A stretch of 64,000 nt of DNA from a bacterium (GTDB taxonomy: Bacteria > Myxococcota_A > Bradymonadia > UBA7976 > UBA1532). A program made the position numbers and the translations under genes. The stretch lies in assembly GCA_030427205.1 (NCBI GenBank), contig JAUHXC010000003.1, positions 124,001 through 188,000 on the forward strand, given 5' to 3'. Of this stretch, positions 1-8,157 are shown in pieces; positions within the stretch are counted from its first letter, which is position 1; each line of letters begins with the position of its first letter. Under the pieces are notes generated by a model, which searched no databases, was not told where the DNA came from, and saw only the letters and a list, made by a program, of their open reading frames with translations.

Positions 1-1893
1 GCGCTGGCGCCGGTGCCCACCGACCTCGACTCGGCGCTGGCGTTGAGGCGTCATCTCGAGCTGGACGTGCCGGCCTGGGAGATCGGCGCGCTCGCGGCCG
101 AGGCCGGTCGGGGCGAGCGCCTGTGGTGGCGTTCGCCGCGCCGGGAGCGCCTGATGTCGTGGCTGGCCGACGTGCAGGGCGTCGAGACGCTCGCCGCGGT
201 GCGCGGGTTCTGGGTTCGGCACTTCGAGCGGGCCGCCGGCCGCGAGCTGGGCGCGCCGGGCCCCGAGCGACGGCGCGGCGAGCTGCCCGAGGCGCCGCAG
301 ACCCCGCAGTGGCACAAGATGATGGCCTGCGCGGCGTTGGTGCGTCTGTGGGACGCGCGGCCGGCGGCGATCGACGCCGCCGCGGAAGAGCTCTACTGCT
401 ATCGCGACAGCGCGGCCCCGGTATTGGAGCAGGTGCAGCGGTGGGCGCCGAAGGACGGCGAGGTGGCCGACAAGGCCCGCTTGCCGTGGGCCTTCGCCGA
501 GCTGCAGCCGATGACCCGCAGCATTCTGCGCGATCTTCGACTGGGTGGCCTCGAGCCGCACCCGCCGGAGCGCCTCAAGCGGCCCGGGCGCACGTGGGCT
601 GCCCTGGGCGCGGGTCTGGCCACCGCGGCGGTGGCGATCGTCAGCCTCGTATTGCCCCAGCCGCCTCGGCCCGAGCACCGCCCATCCGAGCTGGAGGTTG
701 TCGGTCCACAGCCGCTGGATGTGCTGTCGGGGCATGGTCGGAGCGGTCGACGGCGGCTGTGGTACGCCACCGACCCCGCGCGACGGACCGTTTCGGGTCG
801 GCCCATCCGGCTGGCCGCCGGCTGGGTCGGGCGCTTCGACTGGCGCAAGCCCCGGCAGGAGCCATGCAGTCAGGTCGTGCGCGGCTATCGGGTCTGGCTG
901 TGCGGCTTCAACGCCAACCCCCCGCGGGCTGTTGATGCGCCCGCGCGCAGTGTCTTCGTGCTCGACGGTGAGCCGACGGTCAAGGACGCAAAGCGCCTCG
1001 GCCTGCGACTGTTGACCACGGGGGCGGCCGATCAGGTGTGGTTCGTGCCCGACCCGTTCGTGGGCTCGGGGGCCGGTCGGGTGCGCGCGCTGGTCGCCGA
1101 GGCGCGGCTGGATGACGCTCAGGTGGTGGTGGTCACCCGGGCGTCGGAGGTGCGCGAGGTCGAGGGGGCCGCCGTGGTCGGCGCGCGCCGGTGGGGTCGG
1201 CTTGTGCGCGAACTGGGCGGGCGTGGGTGGACGCCTATCGAGGAGGCGTGGCCGTTTGCGCGGTCGACCGGTCGGGCCCGGGTCCCGATCGAGGGCTGTG
1301 CTGCGGGTGATCGTCGCCTCTTCGAAGGCATCCTGGCCCGGTGCGTGCCCGCCGGCACCTATACGATCGGATCGACGGACGGCGAACCGGAAGAGAAGCC
1401 AGTGCATACGGTCACGGTGGGTGGCTTCTGGCTGGCGCAGACCGAGACTCGCCAGCTGTCACCCGACCCAGCCACAGGTGAGCCGATGACGCGGGTCACC
1501 TGGGCCGAGGCGGGTGAGTTCTGTCGAGCAACCGGTGGGCGGCTGCCCAGCGAGGCCGAGTGGGAGATCGCCGCCCGCGGAGGTACGACCACGCCGTGGT
1601 GGACCGGCGTTCACTTCGAGGAGAGGCCCAAGGCGCCGCATCCATGGGGCTTCGAAGGCATGAACGGCGGGGTGCGCGAGTGGGTGCAGGACGCTTACGA
1701 TCCGCAGGCATACAGCCGGGCCGACGTGCACATACCCAACCCGGTGGATCCCAGCGGCCGTCAGCGGCGGGCGGTCCGCGGGGGCTCGTCGGAGCTGTCT
1801 CCCTGGCGTCGGCGCACGGCGAGCCGTGACTGGCACCCGGAGCAGCAGTCGAGCCATGTCATCGGCTTCCGCTGTGCCTGGGATGAGGAGTAG
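1..1893 (+). CDS. Membrane protein with SUMF1/FGE-like C-terminal domain (5' end outside window)
   Basis: The frame is open to the first base of the window and no ribosome site precedes the first GTG at 13, so the true start is probably upstream. Numbering from that GTG, residues 1-190 are a soluble helical region I do not recognise, 194-215 are one hydrophobic membrane helix, and about 440-626 match the formylglycine-generating-enzyme (SUMF1) fold: GTYTIGS near its start, a GGRLPSEAEWEIAARGG motif, a WVQD segment, RAVRGGS, and a terminal GFRCA. In true FGE two catalytic cysteines follow the GGS motif; here that stretch (SPWRRRTASRD) has none, so sulfatase activation is unlikely and a binding or scaffold role is inferred. 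The gene converges on a Ser/Thr kinase, a common neighbourhood for this domain in Myxococcota. Confidence 0.8.
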   Translation, partial: ALAPVPTDLDSALALRRHLELDVPAWEIGALAAEAGRGERLWWRSPRRERLMSWLADVQGVETLAAVRGFWVRHFERAAGRELGAPGPERRRGELPEAPQTPQWHKMMACAALVRLWDARPAAIDAAAEELYCYRDSAAPVLEQVQRWAPKDGEVADKARLPWAFAELQPMTRSILRDLRLGGLEPHPPERLKRPGRTWAALGAGLATAAVAIVSLVLPQPPRPEHRPSELEVVGPQPLDVLSGHGRSGRRRLWYATDPARRTVSGRPIRLAAGWVGRFDWRKPRQEPCSQVVRGYRVWLCGFNANPPRAVDAPARSVFVLDGEPTVKDAKRLGLRLLTTGAADQVWFVPDPFVGSGAGRVRALVAEARLDDAQVVVVTRASEVREVEGAAVVGARRWGRLVRELGGRGWTPIEEAWPFARSTGRARVPIEGCAAGDRRLFEGILARCVPAGTYTIGSTDGEPEEKPVHTVTVGGFWLAQTETRQLSPDPATGEPMTRVTWAEAGEFCRATGGRLPSEAEWEIAARGGTTTPWWTGVHFEERPKAPHPWGFEGMNGGVREWVQDAYDPQAYSRADVHIPNPVDPSGRQRRAVRGGSSELSPWRRRTASRDWHPEQQSSHVIGFRCAWDEE

Positions 1894-1914
1894 CAGATGA
1901 CTCCGATGGTGACT

Positions 1915-3411
1915 TCACGCCTCGTCGTCGGTCGGAGGCTCCAGCGCGAGGGCAGCGACGGGCTCTGGCTGATCGCCCTCGCCGATGGGTCTCGTATTCT
2001 GCGGCTCGGATGGCAAGGCGAGCGCAGCGGCCGGCTCATCGAGCAGCGGCACCGTGACCCGCGGCCCGTCCGTAGACCGCCCGGTGGTGGGGTACCGATC
2101 GACGCCGGTCGACCAGCCGATGGTCATGGGGCGGGTCGCCGGCTGCGCGGTCGGCCGTGGGCCTCTCTTCGGTTCGTTGCCGACATCGGCCGCCTCATCC
2201 GCTCGCGCTGGATCGCCCTGGCCCCGAGCGGCGTCGTCTGGGACCGCCACCCAGCGGGCCCGCCACGCGATCCCCGCGACGATCGACAGCACGCCGCTGC
2301 CGGCCAGCAGGCGATCGTACGGATCGACCAGGGCGAAGCCGCCCATGGTCAGCCCGCCGACGAGCAGGCCGAGCGCCAACGCGGCGGGCGCCGGCAGCGC
2401 GTCCAGCCAGCCGGCTCGGCCGGTCAAAGACGCCAGGGGGCCCGTCGTGGGCAGCGCGTCCTCATCGGGAGCCGGGGGCTCCGGCGCGGCGTGGGTTCGG
2501 CTGCGCGTCGCCGTCGCGATCCAGTCGAGCGTGCGCTTCTCCGGCGTCGGCTCGGCTTGCCGAGCGCGCACGAGCGCGTCGGCCAGCGCGTCGAAGCTCG
2601 CCGGCCGCTCGTCGGGGTCGATCGCCAGCAGGGTATTGATCACCGCGCGGACCGGTGGGGGGACACGCGTCGGCCAGCCGGGGCGGGCGTTCGGCGGCGG
2701 CAGCTGGCGCGGACCGAACCGGCCGAACGGCAGCTTGCCGCAGAGCGATTCGAAGGCCACCGCCCCCAACGAGAAGTAGTCCTCGGCGGCGTGCGGCGGG
2801 TGCGGCCCGTCGGACGGTCGCAGCCGCTCGGGGGCGGTATAGCCGGGGGAGTACATCATCGACAGGGCGCGGTGGTCGCCGCGCAGGTGCACCCGGGCGA
2901 GTCCCGGGTCGAGGATGTGGGCGCGCACCCGACGCCGGCTGCCGCCCTCGTCGATGGTGAGCATGATGTTGTGGCTGGCGAGGTCGCGGTGCACGACCCC
3001 CCTCCGGTGGGCGTGGCTCAGGCCGCGGGCGAGGCTGTCGACCATGTCGAGCACCGCGCCCGGGTCGAGCGGGCCGAAGCGGTCGAGCACGTCGCGCAGC
3101 AGGAGGCCGGGCACATAGTCTTCGATGAGGAAGGGCTGCCCTTCGTGAACGCCGCGGTCGTGCGGCGTGGGGAAGAGCGCGCTGCCGCGCAGCTTGTCGA
3201 GCGCCTGCCACTCGTTCTCCATGGCGTCGGTTGCGGATGGGCGGACATCCCGCTCGGGGCCTTCGGGCTCCCGGAAGAGCTTGCAGGCGTAGACCCGTCT
3301 GTCGGGTGCGCGGACGAGGTGGACCTCCGCGAAACCGCCGGCGCCGAGCTGCTCGACGAACTCGTAGACCCGGCCGTCCTGGCCGCGAAGGATGTGTCGG
3401 GAAGTTCCCAT
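1915..3411 (-). CDS. Hanks-type serine/threonine protein kinase, membrane-anchored
   Basis: 498 aa. Kinase motifs appear in order: glycine loop GAGGFAEV (23-30), invariant Lys 44 (ACK), catalytic loop HRDLASHN (141-148), metal-binding DPG in place of DFG (168-170), and APE (193-195). A low-complexity linker follows to about 335, then two hydrophobic stretches (about 341-362 and 368-385) and a charged tail. The N-terminal kinase is therefore predicted to be cytosolic and tethered to the membrane. The DPG variant keeps the metal-binding Asp, so activity is still expected. It is transcribed divergently from the FHA-domain gene at 3513 across a gap of about 100 bp; FHA domains read phosphothreonine, so a kinase/reader pair is a reasonable inference. 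Substrates are unknown. Confidence 0.92.
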   Translation of the reverse strand: MGTSRHILRGQDGRVYEFVEQLGAGGFAEVHLVRAPDRRVYACKLFREPEGPERDVRPSATDAMENEWQALDKLRGSALFPTPHDRGVHEGQPFLIEDYVPGLLLRDVLDRFGPLDPGAVLDMVDSLARGLSHAHRRGVVHRDLASHNIMLTIDEGGSRRRVRAHILDPGLARVHLRGDHRALSMMYSPGYTAPERLRPSDGPHPPHAAEDYFSLGAVAFESLCGKLPFGRFGPRQLPPPNARPGWPTRVPPPVRAVINTLLAIDPDERPASFDALADALVRARQAEPTPEKRTLDWIATATRSRTHAAPEPPAPDEDALPTTGPLASLTGRAGWLDALPAPAALALGLLVGGLTMGGFALVDPYDRLLAGSGVLSIVAGIAWRARWVAVPDDAARGQGDPARADEAADVGNEPKRGPRPTAQPATRPMTIGWSTGVDRYPTTGRSTDGPRVTVPLLDEPAAALALPSEPQNTRPIGEGDQPEPVAALALEPPTDDEA

Positions 3412-3512
3412 CGTGCTCGGTGCGGCCTCTCAACCATCGGTGTTGAAGACGCGACCAGTCTATCAGGCGAGCTGCCTGTTGTCGGCTACCCGTGTCTTCG
3501 GGTTGCGAAGAA

Positions 3513-4865
3513 ATGGTGATGCTCAGCAGTCTCGTTCTCTGCTTCTTGGGGCTTGGTCCTGCACAGGCCGAATACGCTGTGTCGCACGATGTCAGTGAAC
3601 TGCGCCTGATCGGTATCGATACGAGTGAAGTCTCCGACGGAGGTAGAGTTGTTGCTGTGGTCAGTGCGTTGGACCGCCACGGCCGCCCGGTGGACGTTCC
3701 CGAGAGCGCCAAGTGGCGTGTCTACGGTAGATGGCGGGCTACCGGTATCCCCGACGTTTCACAGCGAGATCTTTCGCGTGATGGCATGGCCGCTATCGTT
3801 GTGTCGCCGCAAGACCTTCCAGGTGCGGGCTTTCGGGAAGAGATGGCTGACGCCATAGAGTCGCTACCTGCTTCAGTGGGCGAGCAGGGAATGTCGTTTC
3901 ATTTCCACTTCGATGACGCAGATGCCAGGCGGGATGGGACTCGTGCGTTCGCCATGGGCCGTAGACTCTTGTCGGACACCTTCAGCAACAGCCTCATGCT
4001 GCTGGACTCGTCTCAGTACCCGCCTCGATCAAGGGCATTGCTCGTAGTGATTGACGCCGAGCTGGGCGCAAATCTGTCTCACCTCGCCACAGTCAGGCGG
4101 AGCCGCCTGGGCGACTCGGTGATCGTGCTGAATACCGCGGATCCGTTGAGCGGTGAGCGTGCCCGCGAACGGGTTGGAGATATTGTGCCGGGCATGGGTC
4201 TCCACATCTCAGTTGCAGCCACCCCCTCTGATCTCGGGGAACTCATGCGGGGGTTCTACGAGCAGCAGGCCAAACACTACCTCGTTGAGTTTGATCACTC
4301 GACGCTAGAGCATAACTCATACCTGGAGATTCAGGTCCGTATCGGTGACGACTACTACACCGTGAATACTTGGTACGCCCCTCCCTATCGCGAGGCTGAC
4401 TGGGATGTTCTAGTCGTGTTGGCCGTATCCGTCTCGCTGGTTCTCATTGTGATTGTGGTGCTCTGGGCAATGAGGTCGCCTCGAATCGAGCGCAAGTGCG
4501 GTCAGTGTCACCGTTGGATCCCTCGCGCGTGGAATCCATGTCGCCACTGCGCGCTCACAGGCCACCCCGCCCGGCTCGTCGTGGTCGAGGGCGAGTCGAA
4601 GCTCGTCGGCCAGATCTACTTCGTGCGCCGCGACAGCACCACCGTCGGCCGCTCCGCCAACAATGGCCTCGTCCTCGACGTGCCCGGCGTCTCCCACCGC
4701 CACGCCGGCATCCACGAGCACAACGGCCGCTTCAAGCTGGTCGACTACGGCAGCCTCAACGGCACCCACGTCGACGGCGCGCGCATCAGCGCCTACTATC
4801 TGCGCGACGGCGACCACGTCATGTTCGGGCCGGTGCGCATGCAGTTCCGGCTCGAGACCGGCTGA
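3513..4865 (+). CDS. Membrane protein with zinc ribbon and C-terminal FHA domain
   Basis: 450 aa from the ATG at 3513, chosen because it gives a clean signal peptide (MVMLSSLVLCFLGLGPAQA) and follows a GAAGAA stretch; a GTG at 3492 is possible. The N-terminal 290 residues are predicted extracytoplasmic and resemble no family I can name with certainty. A membrane helix lies at about 296-318, then a four-cysteine zinc ribbon (CGQCHRW ... CRHC, about 328-347), then a complete FHA domain (about 360-446) with GRSANN, SHRHA and GSLNGT signatures. FHA domains bind phosphothreonine, and the divergent neighbour is a Ser/Thr kinase. Base composition changes inside the gene: the first kilobase is clearly less GC-rich than the FHA portion. 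Confidence 0.88.
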   Translation: MVMLSSLVLCFLGLGPAQAEYAVSHDVSELRLIGIDTSEVSDGGRVVAVVSALDRHGRPVDVPESAKWRVYGRWRATGIPDVSQRDLSRDGMAAIVVSPQDLPGAGFREEMADAIESLPASVGEQGMSFHFHFDDADARRDGTRAFAMGRRLLSDTFSNSLMLLDSSQYPPRSRALLVVIDAELGANLSHLATVRRSRLGDSVIVLNTADPLSGERARERVGDIVPGMGLHISVAATPSDLGELMRGFYEQQAKHYLVEFDHSTLEHNSYLEIQVRIGDDYYTVNTWYAPPYREADWDVLVVLAVSVSLVLIVIVVLWAMRSPRIERKCGQCHRWIPRAWNPCRHCALTGHPARLVVVEGESKLVGQIYFVRRDSTTVGRSANNGLVLDVPGVSHRHAGIHEHNGRFKLVDYGSLNGTHVDGARISAYYLRDGDHVMFGPVRMQFRLETG

Positions 4866-4963
4866 GGCGAATCCCGCCCCCGGGTGTCACCGGTCGGTCA
4901 CCGCTCTTGCTCCCGGCGTTTCGGTGCCGTAGCCTCCGGCGATCCGACGACATGGAGCGGCGA

Positions 4964-5770
4964 ATGAGCGTGGCGGTGATCCTCGGCAGCGCGTGGCAGG
5001 CGCCGGTTCTGGGCGGTGAGGCGCTGATCCCCTTCGAGGTGGATACCCGCTTCGGGCCGGTGGTGCTGCACCGCTACAAGCGCGACCGCACCGCGTGGGT
5101 GCTCTTCCGTCACGGGGCGCCGCATCGCTATCTGCCCAACCAGATCCCGTATCGGGCCCACGCCTGCGCGCTGGCCGAGGTGGGGGTGCAGGCGGCGCTG
5201 CTGACCTCGTCGGTGGGCGTGATGGATCTGGACGTGCCGCTCTTCTCGCCGCTGCTCGTCGACGACCTGATCATGCTCGAGAACCGGCTGCCCGACGGCT
5301 CGGCGTGCACCGTCTACACCGAGCCGTGGCCCGGTCAGGGGCATCTGGTGCTCGAAGAGGGGCTGTTCTCGCCGCGGCTGGCGCAGCAGGTCCGGGCGCT
5401 GTCCGACGCGGTGGGGCATCCCATCGCCGGATCCGTCGAGTTCACGTACGTCGGCGGGCCGCGCACGAAGACCGCCGCCGAGAACCGGCTGCTGGCCCGG
5501 CTGGGCGCGCAGGTGAACTCGATGACCCTGGGCCCCGAGGCGGTGCTGCTCGCCGAGCTGGGCGTCCCGCTGGCGGCGGTGGTCGTGGGGCACAAGCACA
5601 GCCACCCGAGCGCGCCGGCGGTCGAGGGGGAGACCCTGGAGGCCATCGCCGACTCGCTCGACTCGAGCCGGGCGGCCACCGAGGCGCTGGCGATGGCCTG
5701 GCTCGATCGGGCCGAGCCGGTGCCGTGGGGCAATCGGCTTTTCCGCTTCGATGACGAGGGCTTGCAGTGA
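4964..5770 (+). CDS. Nucleoside phosphorylase, MTAP/PNP family
   Basis: 268 aa. ATG 4964 is preferred over 4952 because GGAG lies six bases before it. Family features are the early GSAWQAP phosphate loop, FRHGAPHRYLPNQIPYRA (the RHG...H...P...YRA block typical of methylthioadenosine and purine nucleoside phosphorylases) and a C-terminal GGPRTKTAAENRLL ... NSMTLGPEAVLLAELG block. The enzymes cleave a purine nucleoside or methylthioadenosine with phosphate to free base and sugar-1-phosphate. After the last block the usual adenine-contacting Asp segment is replaced by VVGHKHS, so substrate preference cannot be assigned. The stop overlaps the next gene's GTG by 4 bp, indicating translational coupling to a nucleotide transporter. 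Confidence 0.82.
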   Translation: MSVAVILGSAWQAPVLGGEALIPFEVDTRFGPVVLHRYKRDRTAWVLFRHGAPHRYLPNQIPYRAHACALAEVGVQAALLTSSVGVMDLDVPLFSPLLVDDLIMLENRLPDGSACTVYTEPWPGQGHLVLEEGLFSPRLAQQVRALSDAVGHPIAGSVEFTYVGGPRTKTAAENRLLARLGAQVNSMTLGPEAVLLAELGVPLAAVVVGHKHSHPSAPAVEGETLEAIADSLDSSRAATEALAMAWLDRAEPVPWGNRLFRFDDEGLQ

Positions 5771-7020
5771 GCCCGGCGGAGGGCGCACCCGGCGGCTCCG
5801 GCGGTGAAGAGCGCTCCGAGGCCTTCACCATCGGCGTGCTGTGCGTCTTCTGCTTCGCGCTGCTGACGAGCTACGGCTTCGCCCGCCCGTCGGTGGAGTC
5901 GCTCTTCATCGACGCCTATACCAGCGAGGGGCTGCCCTACGCCTGGATCGGGGTGGCGGTTGCGGCGACCGTCGCGACGGCGATCTACGGGCGCTTCGCC
6001 GGGCGCATGGAGCTGACCCGGCTCTTCGGGGCGGTGATCGGGGTCATCCTGACGCTGTTGGGGCTGCTGCTGGCGGCGGTGCACCTCGAGGTGCCCGGCG
6101 CGGCGTATCTGCTCTATCTGTGGAAGGACGTCTACATCGTCGTGCTCGTCGAGATGTTCTGGACGGTGGCCAACAGCCACTTCCGGCTCAAAGAGGCGAA
6201 GTGGCTCTACGGCTTCTTCTGCGCTTGCGGAGCGGTCGGCGGCATGCTGGCCAACGCGCTGGTGGGGGACGTCGCGGCGGCCATCGGCACCGAGAAGGCG
6301 CCGCTGCTGGTCTTTCCGCTGCTCGGCGTCTGCTTCGTGGCGACGCAGCTGATGCCCGCGACCCGCAAGCAGGGCAGAGAGAAGCCGCCGACCGATCTGC
6401 TCGCCGGGCTGCGGGTCATCCGGGCGAGCCGCTATCTGGGGCTGCTGCTGGCGGTCATCGCGACGGTGCAGGTGGTGGTCACGCTCATCGACTACCAGTT
6501 CAACGTGCTGGTCGAGGCGGCTTATCCCGACAAAGACGTGCGCACGGGCGTGGTGGGCGACGTCTACTTCTACATCGAGGTGGTCAGCTTCACGCTGCAG
6601 GTGGGCACCGGGCTGGTGGTGCGTTTCCTCGGGGTGACCGGCACGTTGCTGGCGGTGCCGCTGCTGCTCGGCGCGGCGGTGACGGCGTTCTTGTTCGTGC
6701 CGCAGTTCTTGACGATGGCGGTGGCCAAGGTGGCCAGCAAGGCGATGGATTACAGCATCTTCCGCGCCGCGAAGGAGATGCTGTACCTGCCGCTGACCTA
6801 CGGCGAGCGGACCCAGGGCAAGGCGGTGGTCGACATCCTGACCTACCGGGTGGCCAAGGGCGGCACGTCGTTCCTGGTGCTGGGGCTCAACGCGATCGGC
6901 GCGCCGGCGATGGCGGCGACGGGCGTGGCGCTGGGGCTGACGGCGGGCTGGGTCGCGCTGACCATCGCCATCGTGCGGCGGTATACCAAGCGGATGCTGG
7001 CGCACGGGGAGGACGGATGA
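5767..7020 (+). CDS. Npt1/Npt2-type (ATP/ADP antiporter-like) nucleotide transporter
   Basis: 417 aa, about 11-12 hydrophobic segments. The GTG start overlaps the upstream stop in a GTGA. Diagnostic blocks resemble the TLC/Npt1-Npt2 nucleotide transporter family rather than ordinary MFS carriers: LWKDVYIVVLVEMFWTVAN in the first half, and the helix DYSIFRAAKEMLYLPL followed by YGERTQGKAVVDILTYRVAKG in the second half, a stretch very like the conserved family core. Known members exchange ATP/ADP or import nucleotides in intracellular bacteria and plastids; divergent members occur in free-living Myxococcota-related lineages with unclear substrates. Coupling to a nucleoside phosphorylase supports a role in nucleotide or nucleoside scavenging, which is inference. 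Confidence 0.78.
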   Translation: MSPAEGAPGGSGGEERSEAFTIGVLCVFCFALLTSYGFARPSVESLFIDAYTSEGLPYAWIGVAVAATVATAIYGRFAGRMELTRLFGAVIGVILTLLGLLLAAVHLEVPGAAYLLYLWKDVYIVVLVEMFWTVANSHFRLKEAKWLYGFFCACGAVGGMLANALVGDVAAAIGTEKAPLLVFPLLGVCFVATQLMPATRKQGREKPPTDLLAGLRVIRASRYLGLLLAVIATVQVVVTLIDYQFNVLVEAAYPDKDVRTGVVGDVYFYIEVVSFTLQVGTGLVVRFLGVTGTLLAVPLLLGAAVTAFLFVPQFLTMAVAKVASKAMDYSIFRAAKEMLYLPLTYGERTQGKAVVDILTYRVAKGGTSFLVLGLNAIGAPAMAATGVALGLTAGWVALTIAIVRRYTKRMLAHGEDG

Positions 7021-8123
7021 AGCCCGCACTGACGCTGCCGGCGCTGCTGGCGCTGCTCGTCGGTTGTGGCGGGCGGCCGGCGCCGGCGCCCGAGCCGGTC
7101 GCCGGCGGTCTGCGCTGGACGGCGGTGTACGGCGGCGCCTGGGTGGCGACGTGTGTGCTCGGAGATGGGTTCTACGGCCTGCGCGCGGGCGGCTTGGACG
7201 TGTGGACCGTGCCCGCGCAGGGTCCGCCGAAGCGCGGCCCGTCGCTCGCGTTGCCCTGGCCGGCCGCGGGCAGCCCCGCGCGGACGCTGGGCTGCCCGCC
7301 GGGCGGCGACGCGCCCCTGATCGTGCACCTGAGCGACGGCGCGGCGGTCAGCCCGGACGACGCTGGCTGGGTCCGGGTCGACAACCCGCCCCTGGCCGGC
7401 GAGCCTGCCGCCGAGTGGTCGGGGCCGATCAACGGCCGGGCGGTGCGGCTCGATCGGCGCGGCTGGGCGCTGGTCCGTCAAGGGGTCGCGGTCGCCGGGC
7501 GCCGGACCGCGGGCGACTTCGCCGACGCGACGTGGGACGGCATGAGCGGCACGCTGTGGGTCGTCGGGCCAACGGGCCTCTGGCGCTGGCGCCTCGAAGA
7601 CCCCCGCATGACCTTCGTGCCGCTGCCCGACAACGCGCCGCGGGCGCTGATGCGGGTCTGGCGCGACGGGCCTTTCTTGTGGGTCGTCGACGACAGCCGC
7701 ATCGGCTACGCGCTCGATCTGAAGGATGGCATGGCCCGGCTCGTGCGGCGGCCGGGCCCGGTGCGGTTGACCGGTCCCGAGCGTATGGCGCTCGTCGGCG
7801 GTCGGCGGGTCTCGGTCGAGCTGGGCGGTGAAGCGATGGTCGTCGACGGGCAAACGGTCGCGCTCGGCGCGCGGGTCGACGCGTTCACCCCGCTGGGCGG
7901 CGCCGAGGTGCTGCTGGGGCTCGGGCCAGCCATCGAGCGCTGGCGGGTGATCGGTGAGCCGCAGCGGGTCGAGCGCTGGACGGTGGGTGATCGGACCCGG
8001 CGCATCATCGTCAGCGGCAGCCGGGTCTTCGCGGTGGGCGGCTATGGGGTCTTGATCGGCGCCGCCGAGCTGCCCGACCGGCCGCCGCGCTCGACGAGCA
8101 TCGGCACGGTGGTGGTCGAGTAG
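7017..8123 (+). CDS. Lipoprotein of unknown function, third gene of nucleotide operon
   Basis: 368 aa. The ATG overlaps the transporter stop (ATGA). Residues 1-18 form a lipoprotein signal ending in a LVGC lipobox, followed by a Pro/Ala linker. The remainder consists of repeated short beta-like segments rich in Trp and Gly with spaced W/G pairs, compatible with a beta-propeller, but no family signature is recognisable. Membership of the phosphorylase/transporter operon suggests an envelope-side partner; nothing in the sequence shows what it binds. Confidence 0.8.
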   Translation: MKPALTLPALLALLVGCGGRPAPAPEPVAGGLRWTAVYGGAWVATCVLGDGFYGLRAGGLDVWTVPAQGPPKRGPSLALPWPAAGSPARTLGCPPGGDAPLIVHLSDGAAVSPDDAGWVRVDNPPLAGEPAAEWSGPINGRAVRLDRRGWALVRQGVAVAGRRTAGDFADATWDGMSGTLWVVGPTGLWRWRLEDPRMTFVPLPDNAPRALMRVWRDGPFLWVVDDSRIGYALDLKDGMARLVRRPGPVRLTGPERMALVGGRRVSVELGGEAMVVDGQTVALGARVDAFTPLGGAEVLLGLGPAIERWRVIGEPQRVERWTVGDRTRRIIVSGSRVFAVGGYGVLIGAAELPDRPPRSTSIGTVVVE

Positions 8124-8126
8124 CCC

Positions 8127-8145
8127 GACGGCGGCTCGCGCCGTC
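8127..8145. terminator. Inverted repeat between convergent genes
   Basis: GACGGCG and CGCCGTC form a perfect 7-bp stem around a 5-base loop in the 34-bp gap between the lipoprotein gene and the convergent MATE gene. There is no T-tract, so intrinsic termination is possible but unproven. Confidence 0.35.
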
Positions 8146-8157
8146 AGGCCCGGTCGG

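Noticed and set aside
5841..7016. Upstream extension of the lipoprotein frame through the transporter gene
   Set aside because: Arg/Gly-rich shadow of the transporter; the lipoprotein signal and ATGA overlap fix the start at 7017.
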